64,000 bases of DNA from C7867-006 sp964453075 (GCA_964453075.1 CAYVNM010000001.1:1-64000), one strand, 5' to 3'; counted from the first letter of the stretch, positions 32,969 to 42,480 are shown. Notes: generated from the letters alone by a model not told the origin. Program-made: numbers and translations.

Positions 32969-34219
32969 ATGATCACAGCATTTAAACAATCCATCAAAGC
33001 TCTTAGGGCAAATCCAGGACGAACCGGACTGACAATGTTGGGAATTATTATTGGTATCGGCACTGTTATTTTGGTTTTATCTGCGGGTGCAGGTTTTAGA
33101 TCTCTTATTGATGCACAGGTAGCTACTATGGGTAGTAATACTTTGTTTATACAAACAAAAATTCCACCAACAACGAAAAACAGAGCGGCTTCCAATTCTG
33201 ATAATCAAGTCAGTGCGGCCTTTACAGGAATAACTATTTCAAGCTTCAAACAAAGAGATCTAGAAGATATAAAAAAATTACCAAACGTAGTAGATAATTA
33301 CGGTATAGTTACGGGATTGGCATTATCTACATACAGAGATAATAAAAAAAGTACTATCTATTATGGTGCATCAGCAAGTAGATTTAACATTGATAAAACA
33401 GAGTTAGCCAAGGGTAGGTTTTATACACAGGCGGAGGATTTGGGTGGGGCTACTGTAGCCATTTTGGGTAGTAGTATCGCTCTAGATTTATTTGGCCAAG
33501 ATGAGCCAGTTGGTAAATTGTTTCGCTTAGGTAATCTTAATTTTCAAGTTATTGGGGTTTATAAAGCACAAGGAGCTCTTTCTGAGACAGATAACATTGT
33601 ATTTATTCCTCTCAATACAGCTCAGAAAAAAATGTTAGGAATAGATTATATGTCGGTAGGAATAGTTCAATTAGAAAATATAAATAAGGCTGAAGCAACA
33701 GCAGAACAAATAAAATCCTTGATGAGGAGAAATCATAATATTACAGATCCAAACAAAGATGATTTTTCTGTACAAACTCAAGCTCAAGCACTGGAAACTT
33801 TCAATACTATTTTTAGCGGAATTACATATTTACTTATAGCAATAGCAGCAATATCTTTGGTAGTAGGAGGTGTTGGTATTATGAATATTATGTATGTTGT
33901 TGTAACAGAACGAACTTCAGAAATAGGATTAAAAAAGGCTTTAGGAGCTAGAGAAAGTGATATTATGAAAGAATTCTTAACAGAAGCTGTATTAGTTACT
34001 GTTTTTGGTGGAGTAGTGGGTATAGCTTTCGGTTCTTTTTTGGGTTGGATTGTTTCAATAATTGCTAAAAATGCGAATTTAACTTGGATATTTTCTGTAC
34101 CTATCTATGCGGTTGTTCTGGCCTTTGGAGTTTCTGCATCTATCGGAATATTTTTTGGAGTTTTTCCCGCAAGATCTGCAGCTAAAATGGATCCGATAGA
34201 AGCATTAAGATCTGAGTAG
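32969..34219 (+). CDS. MacB-like ABC permease 2
   Basis: 416 residues, same layout as the preceding gene (NPGRTGLTMLGIIIGIGTV; C-terminal TERTSEIGLKKALGA). The two are clearly related but divergent, so the complex is probably a heterodimer served by one ATPase and one adaptor. No outer-membrane partner is present. Confidence 0.92.
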   Translation: MITAFKQSIKALRANPGRTGLTMLGIIIGIGTVILVLSAGAGFRSLIDAQVATMGSNTLFIQTKIPPTTKNRAASNSDNQVSAAFTGITISSFKQRDLEDIKKLPNVVDNYGIVTGLALSTYRDNKKSTIYYGASASRFNIDKTELAKGRFYTQAEDLGGATVAILGSSIALDLFGQDEPVGKLFRLGNLNFQVIGVYKAQGALSETDNIVFIPLNTAQKKMLGIDYMSVGIVQLENINKAEATAEQIKSLMRRNHNITDPNKDDFSVQTQAQALETFNTIFSGITYLLIAIAAISLVVGGVGIMNIMYVVVTERTSEIGLKKALGARESDIMKEFLTEAVLVTVFGGVVGIAFGSFLGWIVSIIAKNANLTWIFSVPIYAVVLAFGVSASIGIFFGVFPARSAAKMDPIEALRSE

Positions 34220-34244
34220 AAATTATTATTTGTATCACACATTT

Positions 34245-35510
34245 ATGCATCTAAAAAACTTTGACCCTTATAATTTTTCAAAAAAGAAAATAGATGGGGT
34301 AAATGTGTATTATAAAAATTTACCATGGGCACCATGCATAAATATTTACTTGGTTTTTAATACTGGATCATTTAGTGATCCTAAAGGAAAAGAAGGTTTG
34401 TCTCATTTTTTAGAGCACATGATTTTTGATGGTTCTCCTAAATTTAAAGATAAAAAATCAGTAAGAGAGTGGTCAAAAAAATATGCATTAAATTCATGGA
34501 ATGCTTCTACTGGTTTTTACGAAACAACTTATCATTTAAAATGTCTACCAAAAAACTATAGAAATGTTTTGGTGGGAATAAAAGATATGGTTTTTTCACC
34601 ATTTATTTTGAAAGAAGAAGTGGAACACGAAAGAAAGGTTATAACCCAAGAATCATGGAGAAGATTTAAAAATGAAAAGTTTCTTTCTTATACAAAAGAA
34701 GTTGCAGATATTCTTTTTCACGGTCACAATTTTTCCAGAATGCAAAGCCCTTTGGGTTGGCCTGAGACTATACTGAAAATAACTCAAGAAGATTTAAGAC
34801 AGTGGCATTCTGAAAAATACATGAAGGGTAATTTTTTTGTTGTTTTATCTGGTGCAGTAGAAGATAAACACATAAAACATATTGACTCTTTGTTTAAGGA
34901 TATCAATATAAATAAATCAGAAGAATATAATAAAAATGAAGTACCTAAGACAAAGGTAAACAGGATTATTAAAACTAGTAATGAGATAGGTGATCCTAAA
35001 GAACAAGTAGAAATTACTATCTACAGAGCATTAAACCCTTTATCTAGAAACGAAATATCTGTAGCTTCTCTTTTTAGAACACTAATAGGAGACTTGCTAA
35101 ATGAAAAACTGCGTTTTGAAAAAGGTTTGTGTTATGGAGTAACAACTAAAGCTGGTTTCTATAATGATTTTTCTGAAATTTATATGAATATTAATACTGA
35201 AGAAAAGAACATAGAAATAGTAGAAAAAGAATTTTGGAATACTATAAGTGAAATAGAGAATGGATTGTACAAGGAAAAATTTGAACTTTTGAAAATTGTT
35301 ACTATTGATCAAATAGAATCAAGAGAAACGATATCAGAAAGAATAACGGAAGGAACGATAGGAGATATAAGCAGGTTTGGCAAACCAATATCACAAACAA
35401 TGGAGCTAAGATATCTGAAGAAAGTAAAATATGAGGATTTAGTTTATTTTTCCAAAAAAACTTTTGACTCAAAACTAACTTTTACTGAGATTATTTTACC
35501 ATCCAAATAA
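34245..35510 (+). CDS. M16 family zinc peptidase
   Basis: 421 residues from ATG 34245 (a TTG at 34230 is in frame). The inverted zinc motif HxxEH is seen as HFLEH (residues 53-57), with the downstream Glu in HERKVITQESWRR. A second, inactive M16 domain follows. No signal peptide is visible. It degrades or processes peptides; a link with the exporter upstream (25 nt away) is possible but not shown. Confidence 0.9.
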   Translation: MHLKNFDPYNFSKKKIDGVNVYYKNLPWAPCINIYLVFNTGSFSDPKGKEGLSHFLEHMIFDGSPKFKDKKSVREWSKKYALNSWNASTGFYETTYHLKCLPKNYRNVLVGIKDMVFSPFILKEEVEHERKVITQESWRRFKNEKFLSYTKEVADILFHGHNFSRMQSPLGWPETILKITQEDLRQWHSEKYMKGNFFVVLSGAVEDKHIKHIDSLFKDININKSEEYNKNEVPKTKVNRIIKTSNEIGDPKEQVEITIYRALNPLSRNEISVASLFRTLIGDLLNEKLRFEKGLCYGVTTKAGFYNDFSEIYMNINTEEKNIEIVEKEFWNTISEIENGLYKEKFELLKIVTIDQIESRETISERITEGTIGDISRFGKPISQTMELRYLKKVKYEDLVYFSKKTFDSKLTFTEIILPSK

Positions 35511-35517
35511 ACTAAAG

Positions 35518-35547
35518 TTGACTTTTTGTTGGTAAATATGCTATAGT
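35518..35547 (+). promoter_or_regulatory. Promoter of a small gene
   Basis: TTGACT (35518-35523), 18 nt, TATAGT (35542-35547). The ATG at 35559 is 11 nt downstream, so the leader would be about 4-5 nt. Confidence 0.6.
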
Positions 35548-35558
35548 TAGGTTCGAAA

Positions 35559-35684
35559 ATGAACACTGATTTGACCAGTTACAAAGAGCACGAGAGACAT
35601 CATGAACCCACACTAATTAATGTGGGCAATAGAAGTTTTTCAGTTATTTTTAATAGAATTTACGTCCTCAAAAAGAACAGTTAG
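35559..35684 (+). CDS. Possible 41-residue small protein
   Basis: A frame filling the space between a promoter (35518-35547) and a terminator (from 35685). The product is hydrophilic and His-rich near residues 11-15 (HERHH), then mixed, ending LKKNS. No family recognised. It contains an inner hairpin CCCACA/TGTGGG near 35607-35626. The alternative is a small non-coding RNA of about 155 nt with the same ends; the open frame is short enough to be accidental. Confidence 0.45.
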   Translation: MNTDLTSYKEHERHHEPTLINVGNRSFSVIFNRIYVLKKNS

Positions 35685-35713
35685 AAAAAGCGCCTCATTA
35701 ATGGGCGTTTTTT
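35685..35713 (+). terminator. Terminator of the small unit
   Basis: CGCC/GGCG stem, extended by the palindrome CATTAATG and an A-run/T-run pairing, ending in TTTTTT. It separates the small unit from the acyltransferase operon. Confidence 0.7.
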
Positions 35714-35726
35714 CTTTGCAAAAAGA

Positions 35727-36449
35727 ATGAAAAAACATCACTACTACATACCAATATTCTTACAAAAAGTCGCTTGGATAGTTTTTTCTTTTTTGTATTA
35801 TTCTTTTCTTCATCTGGAAATAAGAGGGAAAGAAAATTTAAAAAATTTAAAAAAACCTATTATACTTGCTCCAAATCATACTGGTGAGATGGATGTTACA
35901 GTGATACCTTTAGTACTTCCTTTTTTTTCTAGTTTTTATCCAATATATTTTTTAACAAACCAGAGAGAAAAGTATAAACAATCCAAATTTGGATGGAGAA
36001 GATATATATATGGTGGTTTATTCTTTGATATTCTTGGTGGTTCACCTGTTTATTCTGGATATAAAGACTATGCTACTGCATTAGAGAACCATGTTTTTTT
36101 GTTGGAAAAAGGTAATACCATTTCATTATTTCCTGAAGGAAAAATGACCTTAGATGGTCACATAGGCCCAGCAAGAGGAGGTTTGGGATATCTGGTTCAT
36201 ACAACAGGAGCTACGGTGGTACCTATAGCAATAAGTACTTTTTACAACATATCTTTTTGGGATTTTATAACTAGAAAAAGAAAGGTTGTGATTACTGTAT
36301 GTAAACCAATGACCAAGGAAGAAATTATTAACATAGAGAATCCAACTGTAGAAGATTTCAGAGCCGCATCCAAAAAAGTTCTAGACAGAATAGAACAAAT
36401 TATTCACTCACCACTAGCAAAAGAAGTAAAGGCGATAAATTTTGCATAA
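35727..36449 (+). CDS. PlsC-like acyltransferase 1
   Basis: 240 residues. Motif I HxxxxD is NHTGEMD (His51, Asp56); motif III is FPEGKM near 136; a P-rich VVPIA block follows. Such enzymes transfer acyl chains from acyl-ACP or acyl-CoA to lysophosphatidate or glycolipids at the membrane. A second family member lies at 41784. It is 42 nt before the double-Nudix gene and may start the operon. Confidence 0.88.
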   Translation: MKKHHYYIPIFLQKVAWIVFSFLYYSFLHLEIRGKENLKNLKKPIILAPNHTGEMDVTVIPLVLPFFSSFYPIYFLTNQREKYKQSKFGWRRYIYGGLFFDILGGSPVYSGYKDYATALENHVFLLEKGNTISLFPEGKMTLDGHIGPARGGLGYLVHTTGATVVPIAISTFYNISFWDFITRKRKVVITVCKPMTKEEIINIENPTVEDFRAASKKVLDRIEQIIHSPLAKEVKAINFA

Positions 36450-36490
36450 AATATTCAAAATTGATTATATTGCATAATATATGTACAATT

Positions 36491-37492
36491 ATGTCTATGT
36501 TAAATCACCCAGAATACAGCTACACAAATAAAAACGTCAAGTATTCTTCTCTGTTTAAAGAATCAGGATCTGTTCCATATGGTTTACATATTACAGCTGT
36601 TTTGTCTGTGCCCATATTAAACAACAAAGTTTTTCTCGTTAGGCAATCAAAAAATGGGTGGTGGGACATTCCTGGTGGTCACATAGAAAAAGATGAAAGT
36701 TGGCGGGATGCTGTTAATCGTGAGTTAAAAGAAGAAGCGGGTATTACTGTTGATCATCATCAAATTATTGGGTATTTTGAAGTTTTGTCTACTCAAGTGG
36801 ATATGGATGTCAAACAGGTTTATCCATCCCCAAGTATAATACTCGTAACGCTTTCTTTTGTGCAAAAATATATTCCGGATTGGAAAAAACCAAAAGATAT
36901 TTTAAGTAGAGAAGTAGTGTCGTTCAAAGAACTTGATCAATACGTTGGTAAAAGAGAGGATAATAACCAATTATCTAACATTTTATTATTTGCGAGAAAT
37001 AGGTTAAATATCATGGGTATACTTTATGAATTTAGTTTTGTTAAAAATAATATTGATTTCAATACTCCGGTGACACAGGTCTATGGTTTCTGTAGGGATA
37101 TTTCATCTAGAAAATTTTGTGTAGTTAGAGAAACTGGACAGAGTCACTACAGTCTCCCTGGGGGAGGGTGTGAGGTCGGAGAATTACCACAAGATGCTTT
37201 TAGAAGAGAATTGATGGAAGAAACTCTGCTCAAAACTGAAGATGTAATCTTTATTGGTGTTACAAAAGTAGATATGTATACACCGGACAAAATGACACAA
37301 CTACAAACGATTTTTCAGGCCCGTTTTTACGCTCGCATAAAGGAGATAGTTCCTTTCATTCCAAACAAAGACGGTTTTGAAATTGAGGAAAGAGTTTTTG
37401 TATCCTTCTCAGATTTGTTGAAAAAAATAGATTGGCTTAACACAGAAGTTGGATCTAAAATTATTGATGAAATAAAAAAAATAGATAAGTAA
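36491..37492 (+). CDS. Tandem double-Nudix protein
   Basis: 333 residues from ATG 36491 (an in-frame ATG at 36461 gives an unlikely extension). There are two complete Nudix domains: box 1 GGHIEKDESWRDAVNRELKE then EAGI; box 2 GGGCEVGELPQDAFRRELME then ETLL, where the final conserved Gly is replaced. Each domain has its own upstream beta sheet (LNNKVFLVRQSKNGWWDIPG; RKFCVVRETGQSHYSLPG). Possible substrates are nucleotide sugars or similar diphosphates, in keeping with the glycosyltransferases downstream. The next gene begins 1 nt after the stop. Confidence 0.85.
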   Translation: MSMLNHPEYSYTNKNVKYSSLFKESGSVPYGLHITAVLSVPILNNKVFLVRQSKNGWWDIPGGHIEKDESWRDAVNRELKEEAGITVDHHQIIGYFEVLSTQVDMDVKQVYPSPSIILVTLSFVQKYIPDWKKPKDILSREVVSFKELDQYVGKREDNNQLSNILLFARNRLNIMGILYEFSFVKNNIDFNTPVTQVYGFCRDISSRKFCVVRETGQSHYSLPGGGCEVGELPQDAFRRELMEETLLKTEDVIFIGVTKVDMYTPDKMTQLQTIFQARFYARIKEIVPFIPNKDGFEIEERVFVSFSDLLKKIDWLNTEVGSKIIDEIKKIDK

Positions 37493-37493
37493 T

Positions 37494-38354
37494 ATGGAAG
37501 GATTACCAAGTTTAAAAAAAGAAATAATAGGAGTTAGGCATTTAGAAGATGTGGATGCTTTGATGACATATGGTTTTGATACTCCATTGAAAGAAGGACA
37601 GGAATCTACTATTGATGAGATAACAGATAAAATTATAGAGGATTGTAAAAGGTTGGGAAAAGAGAGAGTTGATTTTATTTTTTCAACACAAAAAAGGACA
37701 AATGATACCGCCATATTAGTTAAGAATGGGGTGTTAGCTAAAGAAGCGGGTTTAAATATATCACTTCAACCCGATAGCCGACTAGTTGACCTGGATCAAG
37801 GAAAGTTGATTTTTCCGGAGGGTTACAAAGATGGTGACTTTGTTCCTTTCTTGTCTGTAGCATGGAAAGCATTTTGGGAGCAATCGTTTGATAAAAAAAA
37901 TTTATTATATAGATTTGGTGACCCTCTTAAGCAGCTAGATGGTACTAGTTTATACCCAGAATTAGACTCAATGTTTTCTGAGTTTGGAGAATCATGTGCT
38001 GAGTTTACCTACAGGTTGTATGATTTTCTTGGTTCACTTGAACACAGGGATTATGACAATACTCTTAATGTAATAATTGGACACACAGCAACTGTTTTCA
38101 TAATGTATGAATTTTTGGAAATTGCCAAAGATTTATCCAAACAGTTAGTAGCATACGTTCCGTTGGGTGATTTACCGAGTATTTCATGGACATATCTAGA
38201 TAAGGTAAAAAAGTATTTACCCGAGAAGCTCTCACATGGTAATATTGCTACCTATGAAGTAACAGACTTAATAAAACCAGAAATTCAAGAAATAATTCGT
38301 ATTGAGCGTGACGTTCTAAAAGCCATCATGGTTCAATCAAGACATGAAAAATAA
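37494..38354 (+). CDS. Divergent histidine phosphatase family protein
   Basis: 286 residues. The first catalytic block is GVRHLED in place of RHGE; the second is VIIGHTATVF, with STQKRTNDTA matching the SxxxRxxxTA block between them. This supports a phosphoglycerate-mutase-like fold with a non-standard entrance. The substrate is unknown. It is embedded in the glycosyltransferase operon and overlaps the next gene by 11 nt. Confidence 0.75.
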   Translation: MEGLPSLKKEIIGVRHLEDVDALMTYGFDTPLKEGQESTIDEITDKIIEDCKRLGKERVDFIFSTQKRTNDTAILVKNGVLAKEAGLNISLQPDSRLVDLDQGKLIFPEGYKDGDFVPFLSVAWKAFWEQSFDKKNLLYRFGDPLKQLDGTSLYPELDSMFSEFGESCAEFTYRLYDFLGSLEHRDYDNTLNVIIGHTATVFIMYEFLEIAKDLSKQLVAYVPLGDLPSISWTYLDKVKKYLPEKLSHGNIATYEVTDLIKPEIQEIIRIERDVLKAIMVQSRHEK

Positions 38355-39903
38355 ATACAGTAAATTTAAATCAAGTGAGTTTGACAGGATAGTATCAATC
38401 GCTAATCAAGCATTCGGTTTACCAGAAATTTTACCTGAGATGGCTTTGTATGCCATCAATAGTAAGGAGAATGAAAGAGAAATTCATATATATCTGTCAC
38501 CAACCAATTGTCACTTTAGATTATACTCAAAGGGAGGTGATCTAATCGAAGATAGAACTGCATATATAAATTTAGAGAATAAAAATATAAAAGGTTTTTT
38601 AAGGTTTATAGCAAAAATTGATTTTAATTCCTGTAATATCGGAGAGATTTTAAAATTTAACTATTTTAAAGATAACAAGCTTATTCTGTCTATCAGTACT
38701 AACACGTTGATAGGAAATTTAATAACTTACCATTATGAAGATGTAACGGTGCAGTCTTTTGTTGATGGTTTAAAATTAGAAGTTTTTACAAGAGAAAAGA
38801 TCTCTGAATTGATTGAAAAATTGAAATTAGACAATGAGGTGATCGTAGATAAATTAAATTGTATAAATAGCAAGATCACATCTTTTGCTAATAAATGTGG
38901 AATTGATATAAATAACACGAACAATAGTTTAAAGATTAAGATTGATTCACTTTCTAATGATTATTCTCTATATGATCAAGCTTACTCTATTCTTACGGGA
39001 GAAGAATTACTAAGTTTCCAATCACTGGAAAACAAAGATCTTTTTGTTCCTGTTTCTATAATTATACCTTCCTATAATTCAGAGAGAACAATCATACAAA
39101 CACTTTTGTCAATAGAATCGCAAGATCTGAATAAAGAACAATTATCAAGTGTCGAAGTAGTTTTGGTAGATGATGGTTCGGTAAAAAATTTATGTGAAGT
39201 AGTTAGTGGTTACACTTTTAGTTTTAAACTAAAAATAGTTTCGCTCGATACTAATCAGGGATTATCCATCGCAAGGAATACTGGTGTCAGTTTATCAAAA
39301 AACAATATATTGATATTTCTTGATTCTGACATTGTTTTATCCAAAAATTATCTTTTAGAACATTGTGTAAGAAATCAGATAATACCGAACTCAATTTTTG
39401 TTTCTTTAAAAAGAAATATAGATGAGAATGATGCCGAAGTTTCTCTGGGTAAAATAAAAAACGGAATTAGTGTCCCAGATTTTTTTGATGATTCAAGAAT
39501 TAAAAAAACGATTAAACAAGATCAAGTTGGAATATACAAACAGTCCGAAGATCAATTAGTTGAAATCTTACAAGAAACTAATTACTTTCGTGATTTTGGA
39601 TATGGTAGGAAGATAGGTTTTTATGATTTACCCACAATGGTTGTTGGACATAATATGTCTATGAGAAGACATACATTCGATGTTATCGGAGGGTTTTCAC
39701 AAGAGTTTAAAGGGTGGGGGCTTGAGGATACATTTTTTGGAGCAAAAGCGGTGTCTAAGGGAAATTACATAATACCAGTTATATCCACGGGTGTTTATCA
39801 TATTAATCATTTACCTCGCTCTGGTTCAGCAGAGAAAAAACAGGAAGAGTTTGAACAAAATATAGATAAATATAAAAGATTAATTTCGAAATCTAATGAT
39901 TAA
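38344..39903 (+). CDS. GT2 glycosyltransferase with unknown N-terminal domain
   Basis: 519 residues. Residues about 1-230 match nothing I recognise (mixed alpha/beta, Lys/Asn-rich). Residues about 235-519 are a GT-A family 2 domain: VSIIIPSYNSERTI, VVLVDDGS, ARNTGVSLS, the DxD motif FLDSD, and FKGWGLEDTFFGAKA near the end, as in chondroitin-type polymerases. It transfers a sugar from a nucleotide sugar at the cytoplasmic face. No membrane helices. It overlaps both neighbours. Confidence 0.85.
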   Translation: MKNKYSKFKSSEFDRIVSIANQAFGLPEILPEMALYAINSKENEREIHIYLSPTNCHFRLYSKGGDLIEDRTAYINLENKNIKGFLRFIAKIDFNSCNIGEILKFNYFKDNKLILSISTNTLIGNLITYHYEDVTVQSFVDGLKLEVFTREKISELIEKLKLDNEVIVDKLNCINSKITSFANKCGIDINNTNNSLKIKIDSLSNDYSLYDQAYSILTGEELLSFQSLENKDLFVPVSIIIPSYNSERTIIQTLLSIESQDLNKEQLSSVEVVLVDDGSVKNLCEVVSGYTFSFKLKIVSLDTNQGLSIARNTGVSLSKNNILIFLDSDIVLSKNYLLEHCVRNQIIPNSIFVSLKRNIDENDAEVSLGKIKNGISVPDFFDDSRIKKTIKQDQVGIYKQSEDQLVEILQETNYFRDFGYGRKIGFYDLPTMVVGHNMSMRRHTFDVIGGFSQEFKGWGLEDTFFGAKAVSKGNYIIPVISTGVYHINHLPRSGSAEKKQEEFEQNIDKYKRLISKSND

Positions 39904-41050
39904 AATTGCTTTTATACAACCGAGAGTTTCTTATTATAACGGTGGAGACGAAAAACGTTGTCTTAAAATCATAGAGGAAACCTTAAAACATACTGATTAT
40001 AATGTTATTTTATATACAACGGAAATTAATGAGTTTTTACAAACACAAAATTATAAAAAATTTACTGTAGATATTTCAAAAAATTCAAGGCTGGAGATTA
40101 AAGAATTGTCGATAGAAAAAGAATATTTATTTATCGACAATAATCCCCATCAGGATCCAAATAAATGGGATATCGAATCGTTTAGATTCAATAGTCATTT
40201 ATATAAAGCGTTAGAAAAAGATCAACCAGATCTTATTTGGGGTTTTTATTTATCAGAAGGTTTTGTGCATCCAGTAGATATACCGGCTATACACAATCAG
40301 TCAGGATATTTTTGTGATTATGTACCACTACGTGAATCAATATTTAGACAATTTGATGCAGTAGTTTGTATAAGTAATAATGTAGAACAAAAATGGAATC
40401 ATAAAATGGTACTCCCGTTCAAAAAAAGCTACGTTTTACATACCGGATCGTTAATAGATTCACCTTCTGATTATAAAAAAAGTTTTAGTAGTAAAGGTGC
40501 TAATATATTGTTTGCCGGTAGGTTGATAGAATCTAAAGGGGTTCAAGATTTAATACGTGGCTTGAATTTGATTGGAGACAATATAGGTGAATATCATCTA
40601 GATGTTGTGGGTTCTGGCCCATATAAAAGTGAACTCGAGAGTCTTGCTAATCAAATGATTCCTGGAAAGGTATCGTTTGTAGGGTTTGTCAATAATATCG
40701 AGGAATATTATAAAAAAGCAGATTTGTGTGTATTCCCATCGTATGAGTTTGAAGGCCTAATGAATGTGGTCATTGAGAGCATGTCCTTTGGATGTCCGGT
40801 TATTACAACTTCTGGAAATGGAAACGAAGAAATAATAGAGGATGGTGTTGATGGTTATATAGTAGAATCCAAAAACATCAAATTCTTATCTAATAAAATT
40901 GCATCTGTTATATTAAATAAAGATGACATGTATAAAATATCTACTAATGCTGTCAAAAAGATCAGGAACAACTTCTCGTGGAAGAAAATAATAAATGATC
41001 TAGATATAATAATAAAAGACGTTTTAAACTCGTTTGAAAAATATAATTAA
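39896..41050 (+). CDS. GT4 glycosyltransferase
   Basis: 384 residues, GT-B fold. The C-terminal half is diagnostic: ILFAGRLIESKGVQDLIRGL, DVVGSGPYKSELE, VSFVGFVNN, and the E-x7-E motif in FEGLMNVVIESMSFG. It overlaps the GT2 gene by 8 nt, so the two probably act in sequence on one acceptor. The N-terminal half has IAFIQPRVSYYNGGDEKR where donors of this family bind acceptor. Confidence 0.9.
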   Translation: MIKIAFIQPRVSYYNGGDEKRCLKIIEETLKHTDYNVILYTTEINEFLQTQNYKKFTVDISKNSRLEIKELSIEKEYLFIDNNPHQDPNKWDIESFRFNSHLYKALEKDQPDLIWGFYLSEGFVHPVDIPAIHNQSGYFCDYVPLRESIFRQFDAVVCISNNVEQKWNHKMVLPFKKSYVLHTGSLIDSPSDYKKSFSSKGANILFAGRLIESKGVQDLIRGLNLIGDNIGEYHLDVVGSGPYKSELESLANQMIPGKVSFVGFVNNIEEYYKKADLCVFPSYEFEGLMNVVIESMSFGCPVITTSGNGNEEIIEDGVDGYIVESKNIKFLSNKIASVILNKDDMYKISTNAVKKIRNNFSWKKIINDLDIIIKDVLNSFEKYN

Positions 41051-41052
41051 AA

Positions 41053-41766
41053 ATGGAAATTATTTGTCTTAGACATGGTGAATCAATCGGGAATATAGCT
41101 TGTCATAAATCTTATGTAGAAAATGACCATTCTTATTTCACATCTGAATTTAAAAAAATACCCAGTTGTGATTGGCCGCTGACTGAATCCGGCATAATAC
41201 ACTCAAAAAAAGTTGGACAATATATAAAGAATAATTTTCAGCCAATTGATAACTATTTTTCTTCAGATTTTCCCAGAGCAAAGGAAACTGCAATATTGTT
41301 AGGACTGTCAGATCACTGGAATTACACGGATCTTCTTAGAGAGAGAAATCGTGGTTTGATGGACGGATTGTCTAAAGAACAATGGGACAAATTATCCAAA
41401 AAGGAGGGTGTTTCTTTTGCTGAAGATTCAATAGACTGGAAACCACCACAAGGAGAATCTGCGCGAGAAATGATACTTAGGTTAAAAAAGTTTTTTGACC
41501 AGATAAAAAATAAAAATGTAAATAGAATATTGTTGGTTACACACGGAGAATTAATACAGTGCTTAAGATTTATGATAAGAAACTTATCAAGTGACAAATA
41601 TTCTCAGTGGATAAAGACTAGAGGAGATGTGAAGAATTGTCAGATATATCAATTCAAATTTAAGCAAAGTAATAGTGTTGAGGAAGTATCGTATATAAAA
41701 GTAGGTGAGGTCTATAAAAAAGATAACGATGGGCATATTTTCGATGCAAAAAAATTAATTTTGTGA
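41053..41766 (+). CDS. Histidine phosphatase (phosphoglycerate-mutase-like)
   Basis: 237 residues. The canonical RHGE is in IICLRHGESIGN; the second His is in LLVTHGELIQCL; FSSDFPRAKETA is the middle block. It could be a sugar-phosphate phosphatase or cofactor-dependent mutase. It is a second, more typical member of the family also found at 37494, in the same operon with a 2 nt gap to the GT4 gene. Confidence 0.88.
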   Translation: MEIICLRHGESIGNIACHKSYVENDHSYFTSEFKKIPSCDWPLTESGIIHSKKVGQYIKNNFQPIDNYFSSDFPRAKETAILLGLSDHWNYTDLLRERNRGLMDGLSKEQWDKLSKKEGVSFAEDSIDWKPPQGESAREMILRLKKFFDQIKNKNVNRILLVTHGELIQCLRFMIRNLSSDKYSQWIKTRGDVKNCQIYQFKFKQSNSVEEVSYIKVGEVYKKDNDGHIFDAKKLIL

Positions 41767-41783
41767 TATAAATACAATTGAAT

Positions 41784-42479
41784 ATGAAAAAAGAAAATTC
41801 TGAAATGGAATATCATGATAGTTTTTTTCTTGATTTGTTGTACGATGTAACAAAACTCATTTTAGGTACAATAGTTCGCACCATTTGGGTAAAAAAAACA
41901 GAAGGTTTAGACAATATTCCTAAAAAAGGCCCAGCTATAATGGCATTTAATCATCAAAGTTTTTTTGATTTTCTTTGTTTTGTGTCTGTATGTCCTCGTC
42001 ATATCCACTATTTATCGGCTGAAAAATTTTTTACACACAAATTATGGTCTATTCTCATGAAAGTAACAGGCCAGATCAAAGTTAATAGATTAGATCATGA
42101 TAAGAGTGTTCTTCATAATACAATACAAAGTCACTTGTCACACGGTAAAATCATAGGAATTTTCCCTGAAGGAACTCGTTCTCCATATGAAAAAGATATG
42201 CTAATAGCTTTCACTGGAGTAGCCAAATATGCAATTAGAGGCAAAGTACCTGTTATACCCGTCGGAATAAAAGGAACTTATGATGTAATGGCAAAGCATG
42301 ATAAAAAACCAAAGTTTAAAAAAATAGTCACTTTTCACATAGGTAAACCTATTCATTTTACAGAGCATTATCATTTAAATTTAGAAGAGAGCGATTATAG
42401 AATGCTTACCGAAAAGATAATTATGGAGATATCCAAATTATCAGATAGAAATTATCCACATTATGGAAAAATAATATAA
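41784..42479 (+). CDS. plsC: PlsC-like acyltransferase 2
   Basis: 231 residues from ATG 41784. HxxxxD motif NHQSFFD (His57, Asp62), FPEGTRSPYEKD, and VPVIPVGIKGTYD. This looks like a canonical 1-acyl-glycerol-3-phosphate acyltransferase. Together with the HAD phosphatase one nucleotide downstream it could supply or remodel a lipid anchor. Confidence 0.88.
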   Translation: MKKENSEMEYHDSFFLDLLYDVTKLILGTIVRTIWVKKTEGLDNIPKKGPAIMAFNHQSFFDFLCFVSVCPRHIHYLSAEKFFTHKLWSILMKVTGQIKVNRLDHDKSVLHNTIQSHLSHGKIIGIFPEGTRSPYEKDMLIAFTGVAKYAIRGKVPVIPVGIKGTYDVMAKHDKKPKFKKIVTFHIGKPIHFTEHYHLNLEESDYRMLTEKIIMEISKLSDRNYPHYGKII

Positions 42480-42480
42480 A

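Noticed and set aside
30974..35510. Exporter plus M16 peptidase as a bacteriocin or RiPP system
   Set aside because: No precursor peptide, modifying enzyme or C39-type peptidase is visible beside the exporter, and the M16 gene lacks features tying it to such a pathway.
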